From Gracilibacillus kekensis (GTDB lineage: Bacteria; Bacillota; Bacilli; Bacillales; Amphibacillaceae), in contig NZ_FRCZ01000002.1 in assembly GCF_900143085.1 (NCBI RefSeq), positions 1-64,000 of the forward strand: a stretch of DNA of 64,000 nucleotides. Direction: 5' to 3'. Of the stretch, positions 40,549 to 50,469 are shown one piece after another. Below the pieces are notes generated by a model. The model made no database searches. It was given only the letters and a program-made list of their open reading frames with translations, and had not been told where the DNA came from. Made by a program: the position numbers and the translations under genes. Position 1 is the first letter of the stretch. Every line of letters starts with the position of its first letter.

Positions 40549-40680
40549 CGTTGTAATGTCCTTAATATCGACTTTAAGATTCAAACCTAAGCAAGAATGT
40601 TAAAGTCGGGATAAACGGATGCTAATTACATTTCGCTAATCCAGCAGAAGTTTATATCTCCCGCGGATTGAAGTCTTATT
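40549..40680 (-). repeat. Family 2 structured repeat, copy c (between the two ABC genes)
   Basis: On the minus strand it begins TAAAATAAGACTTCAATCC, with the ABC gene's stop codon inside this opening block. The hairpin is AATCCGCGGGAG ... CTTCTGCTGGATT; the AATCC/GGATT pair replaces AATCA/TGATT of copy b. The linker TTAGCGAAATGTAATTAG follows, then CGACTTTAA / TTAAAGTCG. Confidence 0.78.
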
Positions 40681-42427
40681 TTATTGATTGCATAACAATG
40701 TCTCTATCCTGATATTGAATATCATATATCCTTCGATATGGCCCATTCTGATTAATTAACTCATCATGCGTTCCACGTTCTTTAATTTTTCCCTCTTCTA
40801 AAACTAAAATTTCATCTGCATGTTTCAATGAAGAAATACGGTGCGCAATGATAAATGTGGTTCTGCCATCCATTACTTCTTTTAATGCTTTTTGAATACG
40901 AAATTCTGTTTCCATATCTACGGCTGAAGTAGCATCATCTAACACTAAAATACTAGGATCAATTAAGATAGCACGAGCAATTGCTATACGTTGTTTTTGA
41001 CCACCCGATAACCCCATCCCTCTCTCTCCTAATAAGGTGTCATACCCTTTCGGCATCTGCATAATAAATTCATGAGCTTGTGCTCGTTTTGCAGCTGAAA
41101 CAATTTCTTCCATAGAAGCTTCCGGGTTACCATAAGCAATGTTCTCTTTTATTGTAGTTGAAAATAAGAATGATTCTTGTAAAACAAAACCAATATGTCT
41201 TCGTAACCATTTCAAGGAATAGGAGCTCGTAGGTTTACCGTCTACCAACACGTCACCCTCTTCCGGTTCATAAAACCTTGTGATAAGTTGTGTAATACTT
41301 GTTTTACCTGCACCAGTCGGCCCAATTAGCCCAATTACTTTCCCTGGAGGAGCATCAAAAGAAATGTCCTTCAGTGCCGCATCATCATCTTCCGTATACG
41401 TTAACGTAACATTCTTAAACGCAACATGACCTTTAATGCGTTCGGGAATAATTGGATCTTTTTCTTCTTCAATATCTTCAGGAGCTTCTAGAATTTCTAA
41501 CAAACGCTCACCAGAAGCTTTTGCTTGAGAAAATTGGTTAACAATAAAACCTAAGTGCATTAATGGTCCTAATATATAGGTGACTAAACTAAAGAATGCT
41601 ACTAACTCTCCTAACATTAGTTCTCCATTAATAACTAAGTATCCTCCATATATCAACAATGCTACCATACATATGTTTCCGATAAATTCCATGAAAGGAA
41701 AATATCGAGCCCATATATTGGACGTGAAAATATTTACTTCCTTATAATGTGCATTACTACTTGTGAACCGATCGATTTCAAAATCCTCTTTAGATAAAGA
41801 TTTAACCGTATTCATACCACTGACATTTTCTTGAATACGTGTATTTAATCTTCCTAAAGACTTTCTGATATTACGAAAAGCTGGGTGTACTTTTCTATCA
41901 AATTGAAATACAACTACTGCCAAGAAAGGCATTGCTGCCATGGTAACTAATGCCAAAGGCACGGAATAATAAAACATAACACCTAAACTAATGATAATTA
42001 ACAACGATACTCTGATTAATTCTCTAAAACCTGCAGCTAAGAAAAATCTAAATCCTTCCACGTCCATTGTTAATCTCGACATTAGATCCCCAGTTCGAGC
42101 ATTATCATAGTAAGTAAAAGAAAGCCTTTGCAATTTTTTGTATAATTCATCTCGTAACGTGTAAACTGATTTTACTCCAAATAGATCGCCTAAATATTGC
42201 TGCGAGAAGTTGGCGAAACCTTTTACAATCATAATTAATAAAAATCCAACTGCAAGATATGGAATTAATTGATATTCGCCAGGAGTTACGACGTCATCAA
42301 TTGTAATTTGTAAAATGATTGGGTATATTACGGTAATACTTGTTACAATCATTACAAATAAAACGGAATAGAAAAAATACTTTCTAAAAGGCCAATAAAA
42401 ATCTTTTAATTTTTTAAATGTTTCCAT
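40676..42427 (-). CDS. Heterodimeric ABC exporter half-transporter, subunit with degenerate Walker B (YfiB-like)
   Basis: 583 residues: six membrane helices and an ATPase domain. Walker A GPTGAGKT and signature LSGGQKQR are consensus, but Walker B reads LVLDDATSA, with Asp in place of the catalytic Glu. Together with the LSAGE signature of its partner this predicts one degenerate and one active ATP site. It is upstream of its partner on the same strand with a family 2 repeat in the 155-base gap. Confidence 0.9.
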   Translation of the reverse strand: METFKKLKDFYWPFRKYFFYSVLFVMIVTSITVIYPIILQITIDDVVTPGEYQLIPYLAVGFLLIMIVKGFANFSQQYLGDLFGVKSVYTLRDELYKKLQRLSFTYYDNARTGDLMSRLTMDVEGFRFFLAAGFRELIRVSLLIIISLGVMFYYSVPLALVTMAAMPFLAVVVFQFDRKVHPAFRNIRKSLGRLNTRIQENVSGMNTVKSLSKEDFEIDRFTSSNAHYKEVNIFTSNIWARYFPFMEFIGNICMVALLIYGGYLVINGELMLGELVAFFSLVTYILGPLMHLGFIVNQFSQAKASGERLLEILEAPEDIEEEKDPIIPERIKGHVAFKNVTLTYTEDDDAALKDISFDAPPGKVIGLIGPTGAGKTSITQLITRFYEPEEGDVLVDGKPTSSYSLKWLRRHIGFVLQESFLFSTTIKENIAYGNPEASMEEIVSAAKRAQAHEFIMQMPKGYDTLLGERGMGLSGGQKQRIAIARAILIDPSILVLDDATSAVDMETEFRIQKALKEVMDGRTTFIIAHRISSLKHADEILVLEEGKIKERGTHDELINQNGPYRRIYDIQYQDRDIVMQSIK

Positions 42428-42697
42428 CTAGTTTGCACCCCCTATTTTTTTACGTATGTATAAATATAACGGCAACCGAAATAAATTTCCACCTTTTCGA
42501 CTTATTTTCTTAATTTTTTTTCAGAAATGATTTCAAATATAAATTCCAGGCACATTTTTCTTGCGTTAGTGTGAATTAATTGCTCTGTCGTCCTACTTTA
42601 TGTATCGCAAATTATTTCTTAGGTTATTAATGTAATAGTTGCTAGTTGTTTTTGTATTTAATATGATAGTACTATCACCGAAAGAGGAGGAAGATGG

Positions 42698-43525
42698 ATG
42701 TTTGAAGATGGATTAGAAATAAATTGGGGCTACATTTTGGACAGTGTAATTACATACGGGATTCAAGTCGCAATCCTTATTATCGCTATATTAATAATAG
42801 CCCCTATAGGTAAAAAACTAATAAAAACTGCATTAAAAAAGTCTAGTGCAAAACAATCCGAGGCAAGAATACAGACATTAGAGAAATTGTTATTAAATGT
42901 TTTTTCTTATGTGTTAATCTTTATTTTCATTGTTATGTTTTTTGGTATCATTGAACAACCTATCGGCCCATTGCTAGCAGGTGCTGGTGTTATAGGGTTA
43001 GCAATAGGTTTCGGCGCCCAGGGATTAGTAAGCGATGTCGTGACTGGCTTTTTCATTTTATTAGAAAAACAGGTCGAAGTTGGAGATTATGTAACTGCTG
43101 CTGGTTATGACGGGATTGTTGAAGAAGTAGGTCTAAGAACAACGCAAATTCGTGGATTCGATGGTACGTTACACTTTGTACCAAATCGTGAAATTGCAGG
43201 TGTGAGTAACCACTCCAGAGGCAATATGCGTGCACTAGTTGATATTGGTATAAGTTATGATGATAATATTGACCAAGCTATGAATATATTGCAAGGTATT
43301 TGTGATGAATTTGCAGAGGACTCTCGTTTTGTTGAAGGACCTAATGTGCTTGGTGTACAAGCATTTGGTTCGAGTGAGATTGTACTTCGTATTCTTGGAA
43401 AAACGGTTAACATGGAACAATGGGGTGCTGAAAGAGATATTCGAAAACGCATAAAAGAGGCATTTGATCAAAATAACATCGAAATCCCTTTCCCACACCA
43501 AGTAAACATTCAAAAGAGTCAATAA
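42698..43525 (+). CDS. Small-conductance mechanosensitive channel (MscS family)
   Basis: 275 residues: three membrane segments (about 15-40, 60-85, 95-125), with the pore helix block GAGVIGLAIGFGAQGLVSD, then a soluble beta/alpha domain with VEVGDYV. It opens on membrane tension to release solutes on hypo-osmotic shock. It resembles YkuT of B. subtilis, whose locus is also near dapL. Divergent from the ABC genes. Confidence 0.92.
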   Translation: MFEDGLEINWGYILDSVITYGIQVAILIIAILIIAPIGKKLIKTALKKSSAKQSEARIQTLEKLLLNVFSYVLIFIFIVMFFGIIEQPIGPLLAGAGVIGLAIGFGAQGLVSDVVTGFFILLEKQVEVGDYVTAAGYDGIVEEVGLRTTQIRGFDGTLHFVPNREIAGVSNHSRGNMRALVDIGISYDDNIDQAMNILQGICDEFAEDSRFVEGPNVLGVQAFGSSEIVLRILGKTVNMEQWGAERDIRKRIKEAFDQNNIEIPFPHQVNIQKSQ

Positions 43526-43558
43526 GTAATAATTCTAAATGAAAATATTAACATAAAT

Positions 43559-43604
43559 GAAAAACCCGAATGACATCAAATTTACATGTACATTCGGGTT
43601 TTTT
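43559..43604 (+). terminator. Terminator of the mscS-type gene
   Basis: AAAACCCGAATG / CATTCGGGTTTT, 12-bp stem with an 18-base loop and a T run. Confidence 0.87.
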
Positions 43605-43643
43605 CAATTTCTAAAATATAATTTCAACTTGCTACGTATAAGA

Positions 43644-43882
43644 AGGATTATACAACATAACCTGATGGAAATTTTGACATGATATATGAGTGTAGTACCC
43701 GCTCCGGCTTGGCCACTCCCCTTTCCATGGGGTTTTTCCTTCAGCTAACTTTTTAAGCGCACTTTGCTTAAAAAGTTAGCTGAGGAGAAAAAACCGCGGA
43801 AAGGGAATCGGACAAGCCGAAGCGGTTGTTACGCAGTTCTCAAATCTCATAATTACCACAAGAATTATATCGCATTGTCCTG
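43644..43882. repeat. Family 1-related repeat, short copy D (second end type)
   Basis: About 240 bases between convergent mscS and dapL. The ends are GGATTATACAACATAAC and its diverged inverse near 43875, unlike the AAACTGCGAAG ends of A-C but like copy E. Inside are CCGCTCCGGCTTGG, CCTTCAGCTAACTTTTTAAGC and GCTTAAAAAGTTAGCTGAGG, which form a single long palindrome. It appears to be a one-lobe version of the family. Confidence 0.72.
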
Positions 43883-43899
43883 CTTTTGTTCATTTTCAT

Positions 43900-45015
43900 T
43901 TACAGATCTCTGATCATGGCGGTTACGGCGTTTATGCCTACTTTAATGGCATCTTCGTCAGGGTTTAGTTTACTATGGTGTAATCCATATGGGGAATCTA
44001 CCCCAAGCCAGAACATAAAGCCTGGTATCTCTTTTAAGAAATAACCAAAATCTTCTCCTGTCATGGCAGCATTGGCTTCAACATATTCGATTCCTTCTTT
44101 CCCAACTACCTCTGCGAAGCGATTGACATATTCACCCTGATTACTGACTTGATAATACATTGCACCGTAATCAACATCTATTTTACAATCGTACACTATT
44201 TCAAATCCTCGTATAATATGTTCTAACTCTGTTTTTATAATCTCCATTGTCGCTGGTTGCAAAGTGCGAATGGTTCCTTCAAGTCGCGCTGTTTCCGCAA
44301 TGATATTCTGGACAGTTCCTGCAGTCATTTTTCCGATGGTTATCACACCACTATCGAGTGGGTCAATTTTTCGAGAAATAATTTGTTGTAACTGCGTAAC
44401 AAAACTGCTTGCGGTAACAATCATATCTTTCGTTAGATGTGGATATGCAGCATGTCCACCTTTTCCAGTAAAGTCTAAAAATAATTCACTCGTATTGGCA
44501 AATAATAATCCTTCACGACTTGAAACAGTACCTACTGGTAATTCTGGGGCAATGTGCAAAGCAAATATGCTATCCACCTTCCAATTCTTAAAGGTTTCAG
44601 ATGCTAACATTGGCTCTGCTCCACCTGGCCCTTCCTCTGCCGGTTGAAAAATAAATAAAACATTATCATTAATTGGTTGTTCACTTATATGCTCTAACGC
44701 CCCTAAGGCAATCGTCATATGTAGATCGTGTCCACATGCATGCATATTTTCACTATGTTCTGAACGAAATTCTAAGCCTGTGTCTTCTTTTATTGGTAAA
44801 CCGTCGATATCAGATCGATATGCAATCGTTTTGGTTGGATTTTTTCCCTTTACAAAAACAAAAAGACCTGTTTTCCATTTCATTATTTCAATGTTTGATC
44901 TACCCATTTCCTCAATCTTTTTTATTAATAAAGCTTGTGTTTTGAATTCTTGGAATCCTAGTTCAGGTATTTGATGTAATTGGCGTCGAGTAGCTAATAA
45001 CTTTTCAATGTTCAT
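43900..45015 (-). CDS. dapL: N-acetyldiaminopimelate deacetylase
   Basis: 371 residues of the M20D amidohydrolase family, with metal motifs ACGHDLHM and EEGPGG and the late HHSKLNPDE block. The neighbour dapH identifies the substrate as N-acetyl-LL-diaminopimelate, the last acetylated intermediate on the way to LL-diaminopimelate for peptidoglycan and lysine. It corresponds to YkuR. It lies 77 bases downstream of dapH. Confidence 0.92.
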   Translation of the reverse strand: MNIEKLLATRRQLHQIPELGFQEFKTQALLIKKIEEMGRSNIEIMKWKTGLFVFVKGKNPTKTIAYRSDIDGLPIKEDTGLEFRSEHSENMHACGHDLHMTIALGALEHISEQPINDNVLFIFQPAEEGPGGAEPMLASETFKNWKVDSIFALHIAPELPVGTVSSREGLLFANTSELFLDFTGKGGHAAYPHLTKDMIVTASSFVTQLQQIISRKIDPLDSGVITIGKMTAGTVQNIIAETARLEGTIRTLQPATMEIIKTELEHIIRGFEIVYDCKIDVDYGAMYYQVSNQGEYVNRFAEVVGKEGIEYVEANAAMTGEDFGYFLKEIPGFMFWLGVDSPYGLHHSKLNPDEDAIKVGINAVTAMIRDL

Positions 45016-45092
45016 TATAAACTCCTTCCTCTCTTTAATTAAGCGATAAAGAAGACAGGACCATTGACGATGATCCTGCCTGTTTTTGATAA

Positions 45093-45812
45093 TTAATTAT
45101 CTAATTTGCGTAATGCTTCCATAATTTCAGTTTTCGATTTTGTTTGATCATCGATATCTTTAATTACTTTTGCAGGAGTACCAGCAACTACTTTATTTGG
45201 TGGTACATCTTTTGTAACAATGGCACCAGCTGCTACAACAGCTCCTTCACCTACTCGTACACCTTCTAAAACGACCGCATTCGCACCGATCACAACACCA
45301 TCTTCAATAATAACTGGTTGTGCAGATGGTGGCTCAATAACGCCTGCTAAAACAGCACCCGCACCAACGTGACAGTTTTTACCTACTGTAGCGCGTCCAC
45401 CTAATGATGCATTCATATCAATCATAGTTCCTTCACCAATAACGGATCCGATATTAATCATCGCACCAAACATAATAACAGCACCATCACCAATTTCTAC
45501 TTGTTCGCGGATAATTGCACCGGGCTCGATACGTGCATTAATGTCCTTCATATCTAATAATGGTATCGCAGAATTACGACGGTCATTTTCAACTACATAA
45601 TCCTCAATTTTTTCGCTGTATGTATCAAGTAATGCTTTTACTTCTTTCCATTCTCCGAAAATTACACCATTCGTATCGTTTAAAAATGTTTGAATGGAAT
45701 CTGTAGCTTCTATTGCAGCTAAGCCAGTCCCTTTTACATATACTTTAACAGGGGTTGATTTTTTACTGTTTGAAATAAATGATATTATCTCGTTTGCATC
45801 CATTTGTTTCAT
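45093..45812 (-). CDS. dapH: 2,3,4,5-tetrahydropyridine-2,6-dicarboxylate N-acetyltransferase
   Basis: 239 residues: an N-terminal DapH domain (about 1-85) and a left-handed beta-helix made of hexapeptide repeats (about 90-210) with blocks such as [13 protein letters not shown]. It acetylates tetrahydrodipicolinate with acetyl-CoA. It forms a pathway with dapL next door and patA at 49255. GGAGG lies 9 bases before the ATG. Confidence 0.95.
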   Translation of the reverse strand: MKQMDANEIISFISNSKKSTPVKVYVKGTGLAAIEATDSIQTFLNDTNGVIFGEWKEVKALLDTYSEKIEDYVVENDRRNSAIPLLDMKDINARIEPGAIIREQVEIGDGAVIMFGAMINIGSVIGEGTMIDMNASLGGRATVGKNCHVGAGAVLAGVIEPPSAQPVIIEDGVVIGANAVVLEGVRVGEGAVVAAGAIVTKDVPPNKVVAGTPAKVIKDIDDQTKSKTEIMEALRKLDN

Positions 45813-45880
45813 CTTTTAGTTCCTCCAATATGTTTGTTTTTATTAATGTAACAAAAAATCAATTACTTTTACAAGTAGAA

Positions 45881-46321
45881 TTATTCACTAGCGTACATAG
45901 ACTTGTTTACTTCCTTTAAAATAGCACGTCTGGTTAAAATACCGAGGAAATACCCTTCTTCGTCCACTACACATGCAAAAGCATGATCTATTACTATTTT
46001 TAAACTCGTTAAAAACTCTGTATCTTTCATTAATGTTGGTTGATCTTTTTGCATCACAGCTTCTACTTTTGTTTCTGATAGTTTTTCCATTTCAAACCGT
46101 TCAATTCCCATTATACTTTTAAGTATAGGTGTTTTTGCTATTGTACCTTTAAATTTATAATTTAGATCAAGTACAGGTACAGATGAATAACCCGATTCAA
46201 CTAAAACGAGTAAGGCATGTTCAATCGGATTACCTTCTTGAACATGTGCTACCTTTTCCGCTGGTATCATGAGATCAGCTACCGTCAAATCGGTAAGTGT
46301 TCGTTTTAATACACTGGACAT
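45881..46321 (-). CDS. cbpB: CBS-domain c-di-AMP-binding protein (CbpB/DarB, YkuL)
   Basis: 146 residues made of two CBS domains (about 15-75 and 85-140). Length, the start MSSVLKRTLTDLTVADLMIPAEK and position upstream of dapH match YkuL, renamed DarB/CbpB. In its apo form DarB stimulates the (p)ppGpp synthetase Rel and pyruvate carboxylase; c-di-AMP blocks this. Confidence 0.88.
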   Translation of the reverse strand: MSSVLKRTLTDLTVADLMIPAEKVAHVQEGNPIEHALLVLVESGYSSVPVLDLNYKFKGTIAKTPILKSIMGIERFEMEKLSETKVEAVMQKDQPTLMKDTEFLTSLKIVIDHAFACVVDEEGYFLGILTRRAILKEVNKSMYASE

Positions 46322-46487
46322 ATAGACACTCCTTTATCTATTGGTGAAGGAGCTATGAAGACAATCACCTTAACTATTTTAACATATTATTAAATATTTT
46401 GTGTAAACTCAGCACTATATATTTTTATTGTTAAACTTCATGCTATAATGTCATCATATGTGAATATAGGAAGGGCATTGTGATTTT

Positions 46488-47339
46488 ATGAAACGTAGAA
46501 CTTTTTTAAAGAGACTCTTTGGCAGTTTCGTAACTTTATTCGGCCTAAGTGGTGGTACTTATTATTATGCAAGAGAGTTAGAGCCGAATATGTTAGATAT
46601 TCATACTGTGAATATTGAATCACCAAAAATAACAAATACTTTTGAAAATTATAAAATACTGCAATTTTCTGATACACATCTAGGATTCAATTATACACTT
46701 CAACAATTAGAAGATTTGGTTAGTAAAATTAATCAACAAAATCCTGATATCGTCGTTTTTACAGGGGACTTAATTGATAATCCTAGAACATATAAAGTAA
46801 CTCAAAAACTAGTAACCATACTCGATCAAATACAAACTAAAGATGGAAAGTACTGGATTTATGGCAACCATGATCATGGTGGTTATGGAACAGACATACT
46901 TAGAGATATTTTCAACCAAGGCGGTTTTGAATTGTTACAAAATAGACACAGACAGATTAATAAGAATGGTGATATCATCAATATACTAGGTGTTGATGAT
47001 GTGTTATTAGGGAAACCCGATATAAAGCAAGCCTTACAAGAAGTAGATCAGAACTTTTTGACTATTCTCCTGGCACACGAACCTGATTTTGCGGATGTAG
47101 TAAAAAACTACCCAGTCGACATTCAATTATCTGGTCATAGTCACGGAGGTCAAGTTCAACTACCATTCATAGGTTATATATATACACCACATCTAGCTGA
47201 AAAATATGTGGAAGGTTTCTATTCTGTCGGTAGTTTTCCATTACAATTATATGTAAGTAGGGGAATCGGGACAACCCGGCTACCTTACCGATTCTTCTGC
47301 AAACCAGAAATTACCGTTTATCATTTAAAACAAATATGA
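46488..47339 (+). CDS. ykuE: YkuE-like Tat-exported metallophosphoesterase
   Basis: 283 residues. The N-terminus MKRRTFLKRLFGS is a twin-arginine signal followed by a hydrophobic stretch. All calcineurin-type metal motifs are present: FSDTHLG, GDLIDN, GNHDHGG and GHSHGGQ. B. subtilis YkuE is a Tat substrate that stays bound to the cell wall. AGGAAGGG is the likely ribosome binding site, with a 12-base spacer. Divergent from cbpB. Confidence 0.9.
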   Translation: MKRRTFLKRLFGSFVTLFGLSGGTYYYARELEPNMLDIHTVNIESPKITNTFENYKILQFSDTHLGFNYTLQQLEDLVSKINQQNPDIVVFTGDLIDNPRTYKVTQKLVTILDQIQTKDGKYWIYGNHDHGGYGTDILRDIFNQGGFELLQNRHRQINKNGDIINILGVDDVLLGKPDIKQALQEVDQNFLTILLAHEPDFADVVKNYPVDIQLSGHSHGGQVQLPFIGYIYTPHLAEKYVEGFYSVGSFPLQLYVSRGIGTTRLPYRFFCKPEITVYHLKQI

Positions 47340-47358
47340 AGTAATGAGGTGTTTATAT

Positions 47359-47955
47359 ATGTTAAAAAAGGTATGGATTGCATTACCATTCATTATTATT
47401 TTAACTGCTTGTGGTGGAAATAATATATTAGGGGAAAATAACCAAAGTAATAATGAGAATGAATTTTCATATGAAGTAGAAGACTTTACTTTCACGAATC
47501 AGGATGGTGAGGAATTTTCTAAAAGTGAATTAGACGGTAAATATTGGATTGCTAATATGATCTTTACGAATTGTGAAACGATTTGCCCACCTATGACAGC
47601 TAATATGGCTCGTTTACAAGGATTATTAGAAGAAGAAAACATGGATGCGGAACTTGTATCATTTAGTGTTGATCCTGACAATGATTCACCTAAAGTATTA
47701 AGAGAATACATTGAACAACGTGGAGGTACTTTTGATAATTGGCACGCACTAACCGGCTATTCAAATGAAGAAATAAAGAGCTTTGCCCAAAACTCTTTTA
47801 AAGCTTTTGTAGAAAAACCCGAAAATAGCGATCAAGTCATTCATGTTAAAACATTCTATTTAGTTTCCCCTGAGGGAAATGCTATTAAAGGATACAACGG
47901 AGAAAAAGCAGATAATATGAAAAAAATTGTTGAAGATATCAAGTCTTTGAATTAA
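47359..47955 (+). CDS. Sco1-family copper chaperone (YpmQ/BsSco)
   Basis: 198 residues from the ATG at 47359 behind GAGGTG. A lipobox TAC follows a signal peptide; the thioredoxin-like domain has the copper-binding CETIC motif (CxxxC) and a later His in VIHVKTFYL. Sco proteins load or reduce the CuA site of cytochrome oxidase subunit II; the ctaC product at 16239 is the probable client. Only 19 bases downstream of ykuE. Confidence 0.92.
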   Translation: MLKKVWIALPFIIILTACGGNNILGENNQSNNENEFSYEVEDFTFTNQDGEEFSKSELDGKYWIANMIFTNCETICPPMTANMARLQGLLEEENMDAELVSFSVDPDNDSPKVLREYIEQRGGTFDNWHALTGYSNEEIKSFAQNSFKAFVEKPENSDQVIHVKTFYLVSPEGNAIKGYNGEKADNMKKIVEDIKSLN

Positions 47956-47957
47956 AG

Positions 47958-47993
47958 TAAAAGTAGAAGGAACCCTATTCCTTCTACTTTTTT
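47958..47993 (+). terminator. Terminator of ykuE-sco
   Basis: AAAGTAGAAGGAA / TTCCTTCTACTTT stem with a short loop and T run. Confidence 0.9.
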
Positions 47994-48019
47994 AATACAA
48001 TATTATGGAAGGTGAATAA

Positions 48020-48472
48020 ATGCCAAAACTAAACTGTACACTAGAAAATATAGGGCAAGCATTATTTATTGTGAATCGTCACGCTAAAACAGCACCTGAC
48101 CCAACGTATCTTTATAAACTAAAGAAAGAAACGATGAAAAAGTTAATCAGTGAAGAAAAGGCTCACAAGATAGGATTGCATTATTCTAATAATCCGAAAC
48201 TTAGTCGTCAGCATTCCGTTCTATTAGTACAAGTGGGCGATTACTATTTTCATATGCCTCCTACAAAGGAAGATATCAATTCATTAGAACATTTAGGACA
48301 TTTAAATGACTCCTATCGAAACCCTAAACCCACCCTTTCACTTACTAAATCCAAAAAGATATTACAAGAATATCTGAATTGGATCGACCCAAAACGAAAA
48401 TCAACAAGATCTCATTATTCTAACCAAACCTCTTCTCTCTCTCCTTTTTATCACAAAAGAAAACGATGGTAA
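48020..48472 (+). CDS. ykyB: YkyB family protein
   Basis: 150 residues with the YkyB pattern: NIGQALFIVNRHAKTAPDP near the N-terminus and HSVLLVQVGDYYFHMPP in the middle, then a basic tail. Cytosolic, of unknown function. GGAAGGTG precedes the ATG. Confidence 0.85.
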   Translation: MPKLNCTLENIGQALFIVNRHAKTAPDPTYLYKLKKETMKKLISEEKAHKIGLHYSNNPKLSRQHSVLLVQVGDYYFHMPPTKEDINSLEHLGHLNDSYRNPKPTLSLTKSKKILQEYLNWIDPKRKSTRSHYSNQTSSLSPFYHKRKRW

Positions 48473-48478
48473 GTTTGT

Positions 48479-48518
48479 AAGCACAGGAAGCATCAATGCG
48501 ATTTACTTCCTGTGTTTA
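48479..48518 (+). terminator. Terminator downstream of ykyB
   Basis: GCACAGGAAG / CTTCCTGTGT stem with a 15-base loop and T residues, just before the stop of the convergent gene at 48521. Confidence 0.75.
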
Positions 48519-48520
48519 AC

Positions 48521-48718
48521 CTAATCTCTCCTAATAACCAAATATACGATCAGTCCTATAACTGGAAAAAACAGCGTTCCAATTAACGCCAAAATTGCAT
48601 ACTCTTTACTATTACCATTACGAATCGCATCTCGATATGTCCAAATACTAGTAATAATATTTAGAATAAACAAAAGTAAAATGAATAATAAAGGAAAAAA
48701 GACAACTACCATTTCCAT
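48521..48718 (-). CDS. Small two-segment membrane protein (PLDc_N-like)
   Basis: 65 residues, two membrane segments (about 5-26 and 42-61) ending in RRD. The second part FFPVIGLIVYLVIRR resembles the PLDc_N membrane motif found alone in small Firmicutes proteins. It is preceded by AAGGAGG. Function unknown. Confidence 0.65.
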   Translation of the reverse strand: MEMVVVFFPLLFILLLFILNIITSIWTYRDAIRNGNSKEYAILALIGTLFFPVIGLIVYLVIRRD

Positions 48719-48820
48719 TTCAAACGCCTCCTTATATATTCATTTACGTAATGGCAATACATTTGGTTACAAATTCACTAAATAATTTTACTAGAACCTC
48801 CAACTCAAAAATCGATTATG

Positions 48821-49147
48821 TTAGGGTTTGTATTTGCTTGTTCTTAATTTAAGCCCTCTTTTTATGCTCAGGATGATCGAGAAGATTATGATTGCGTAAA
48901 GAACATAACGCCAATCTTCTACGTTGATCATTGCTGAGGTTAACCAGAACATGAGAATAACTGCCATAATATAGGTCAAAAACACACTCCATTCTAAGGC
49001 TATAACAAATTTAACAAATGGTTGTAATAATAAAAATAAAAGTGATAAACCTAATAAAACGTAGATAACAAAGAACATTTCTGTTTGCATTGTTAATAAT
49101 AAATAGTCACTAATTCTTAACATTTCCTTCCACAGTTGTTCCAACAA
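48821..49147 (-). CDS. Hypothetical membrane protein
   Basis: 108 residues, three to four membrane segments (about 24-44, 46-68, 78-96) and a basic C-terminus. It starts at a TTG (49147 or the adjacent one at 49144) behind AGGGGGG. I do not recognise the family. It is divergent from patA. Confidence 0.6.
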   Translation of the reverse strand: MLEQLWKEMLRISDYLLLTMQTEMFFVIYVLLGLSLLFLLLQPFVKFVIALEWSVFLTYIMAVILMFWLTSAMINVEDWRYVLYAIIIFSIILSIKRGLKLRTSKYKP

Positions 49148-49254
49148 ATTGCATCCCCCCTTTACATATGTGATAAAATAATGCTAGATTTTTAATTTTA
49201 ATATTATTATCACCATGCTACTCAATAGATATAAGTCATGTAGGAGGTATTTTT

Positions 49255-50415
49255 ATGGAACAACTACTAAATAACCGTGTCAAAAATATAGAAATTTCAG
49301 GTATACGACAATTTTTTAATATGGTAGCAGACAAAAAAGATGTGTTATCTTTAACAATAGGTCAACCAGACTTTCCGACACCTCACCACGTAAAAGAGAA
49401 AACAAAAGATGCGATAGATAAAAACCATACCACTTATACACCGAATGCTGGCATTTTATCATTACGAAAAGCGATCACAGATTTTAACAATTATAATTAT
49501 CATTTAAATTACAATTATGAGAGTGAAGTAATTGTAACAGTCGGTGCTTCCCAAGCGATTGACGTTACATTAAGAACCATTTTGAATGAAGGTGATGAAG
49601 TGATTCTTCCTGGACCTGTTTATCCAGGATATGAACCATTAATCACTTTAGCTGGAGGCATTCCTGTACATATTGATACTCGTGAGAACCAATTCAAAAT
49701 TACCGCTCAACAAATTGAACAAATGATCACAGATAAAACAAAGGCTATTATTATTCCTTATCCTTCCAATCCTACTGGGGTTACTTTATCTAAAGCAGAA
49801 TTAGAAGAGATAGCGTCTGTAATAAATAAACATGATGTATTTTTGATAGCGGACGAAATTTATAGTGAATTAATTTATAAAGACACACATGTATCTATTG
49901 GAAGTTTTATGAACATTAGAGATAAAGTTATTATCATAAATGGGGTATCGAAATCACATTCAATGACAGGCTTTCGAATCGGATACATACTAGCAGCAGA
50001 ATGGCTGACTAAACAAATGTTAAAAGTTCATCAATATAATGTTTCATGTGCTTCTTCTATCAGTCAATACGGTGCCTTAGAAGCGATTGAAAATGGGCAA
50101 AATGATTCTATGGAAATGAAAGAGATTTATCAGCTAAGACGGGATTATGTATACGATAGGTTAAAAAAAATGAATGTGGTGACTTATCTACCGACTGGAG
50201 GATTTTATTTCTTTGTTGACATTAGTCACTTAAAAGAAGATTCATTTACGGTTGCTTTAAAGTTAGTAGAAGAAGCAAAAGTTGCTCTCGTTCCTGGAAG
50301 TGCATTTTCCCGATTCGGAGAAGGATTTTTACGTTTATCTTATGCTTATGACTTAGAAACAATTAAAGAAGGGTTAGACAGAATAGAGCCATTTATTAAA
50401 AAGAATACAAAGTAA
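49255..50415 (+). CDS. patA: PatA aminotransferase (N-acetyl-LL-diaminopimelate aminotransferase)
   Basis: 386 residues, class I/II PLP aminotransferase. The PLP lysine lies in GVSKSHSMTGFRIGY (about 230-244), with the PSNPTG motif near 172. In B. subtilis PatA supplies the aminotransferase step between DapH and DapL. Those two genes are about 4 kb away, so the acetyl branch is complete in this window. GTAGGAGG precedes the ATG. Confidence 0.9.
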   Translation: MEQLLNNRVKNIEISGIRQFFNMVADKKDVLSLTIGQPDFPTPHHVKEKTKDAIDKNHTTYTPNAGILSLRKAITDFNNYNYHLNYNYESEVIVTVGASQAIDVTLRTILNEGDEVILPGPVYPGYEPLITLAGGIPVHIDTRENQFKITAQQIEQMITDKTKAIIIPYPSNPTGVTLSKAELEEIASVINKHDVFLIADEIYSELIYKDTHVSIGSFMNIRDKVIIINGVSKSHSMTGFRIGYILAAEWLTKQMLKVHQYNVSCASSISQYGALEAIENGQNDSMEMKEIYQLRRDYVYDRLKKMNVVTYLPTGGFYFFVDISHLKEDSFTVALKLVEEAKVALVPGSAFSRFGEGFLRLSYAYDLETIKEGLDRIEPFIKKNTK

Positions 50416-50469
50416 CAAATCGGAAATAATTCCAAAAAATTAACGTACATCAGAAATATAACTATTAAG

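Noticed and set aside
45055-45088. Hairpin ACAGGACCAT / ATGATCCTGcCTGT between dapH and dapL
   Set aside because: It has a T run only on the plus strand, where no gene ends. A terminator between two genes of one pathway on the minus strand is not supported.
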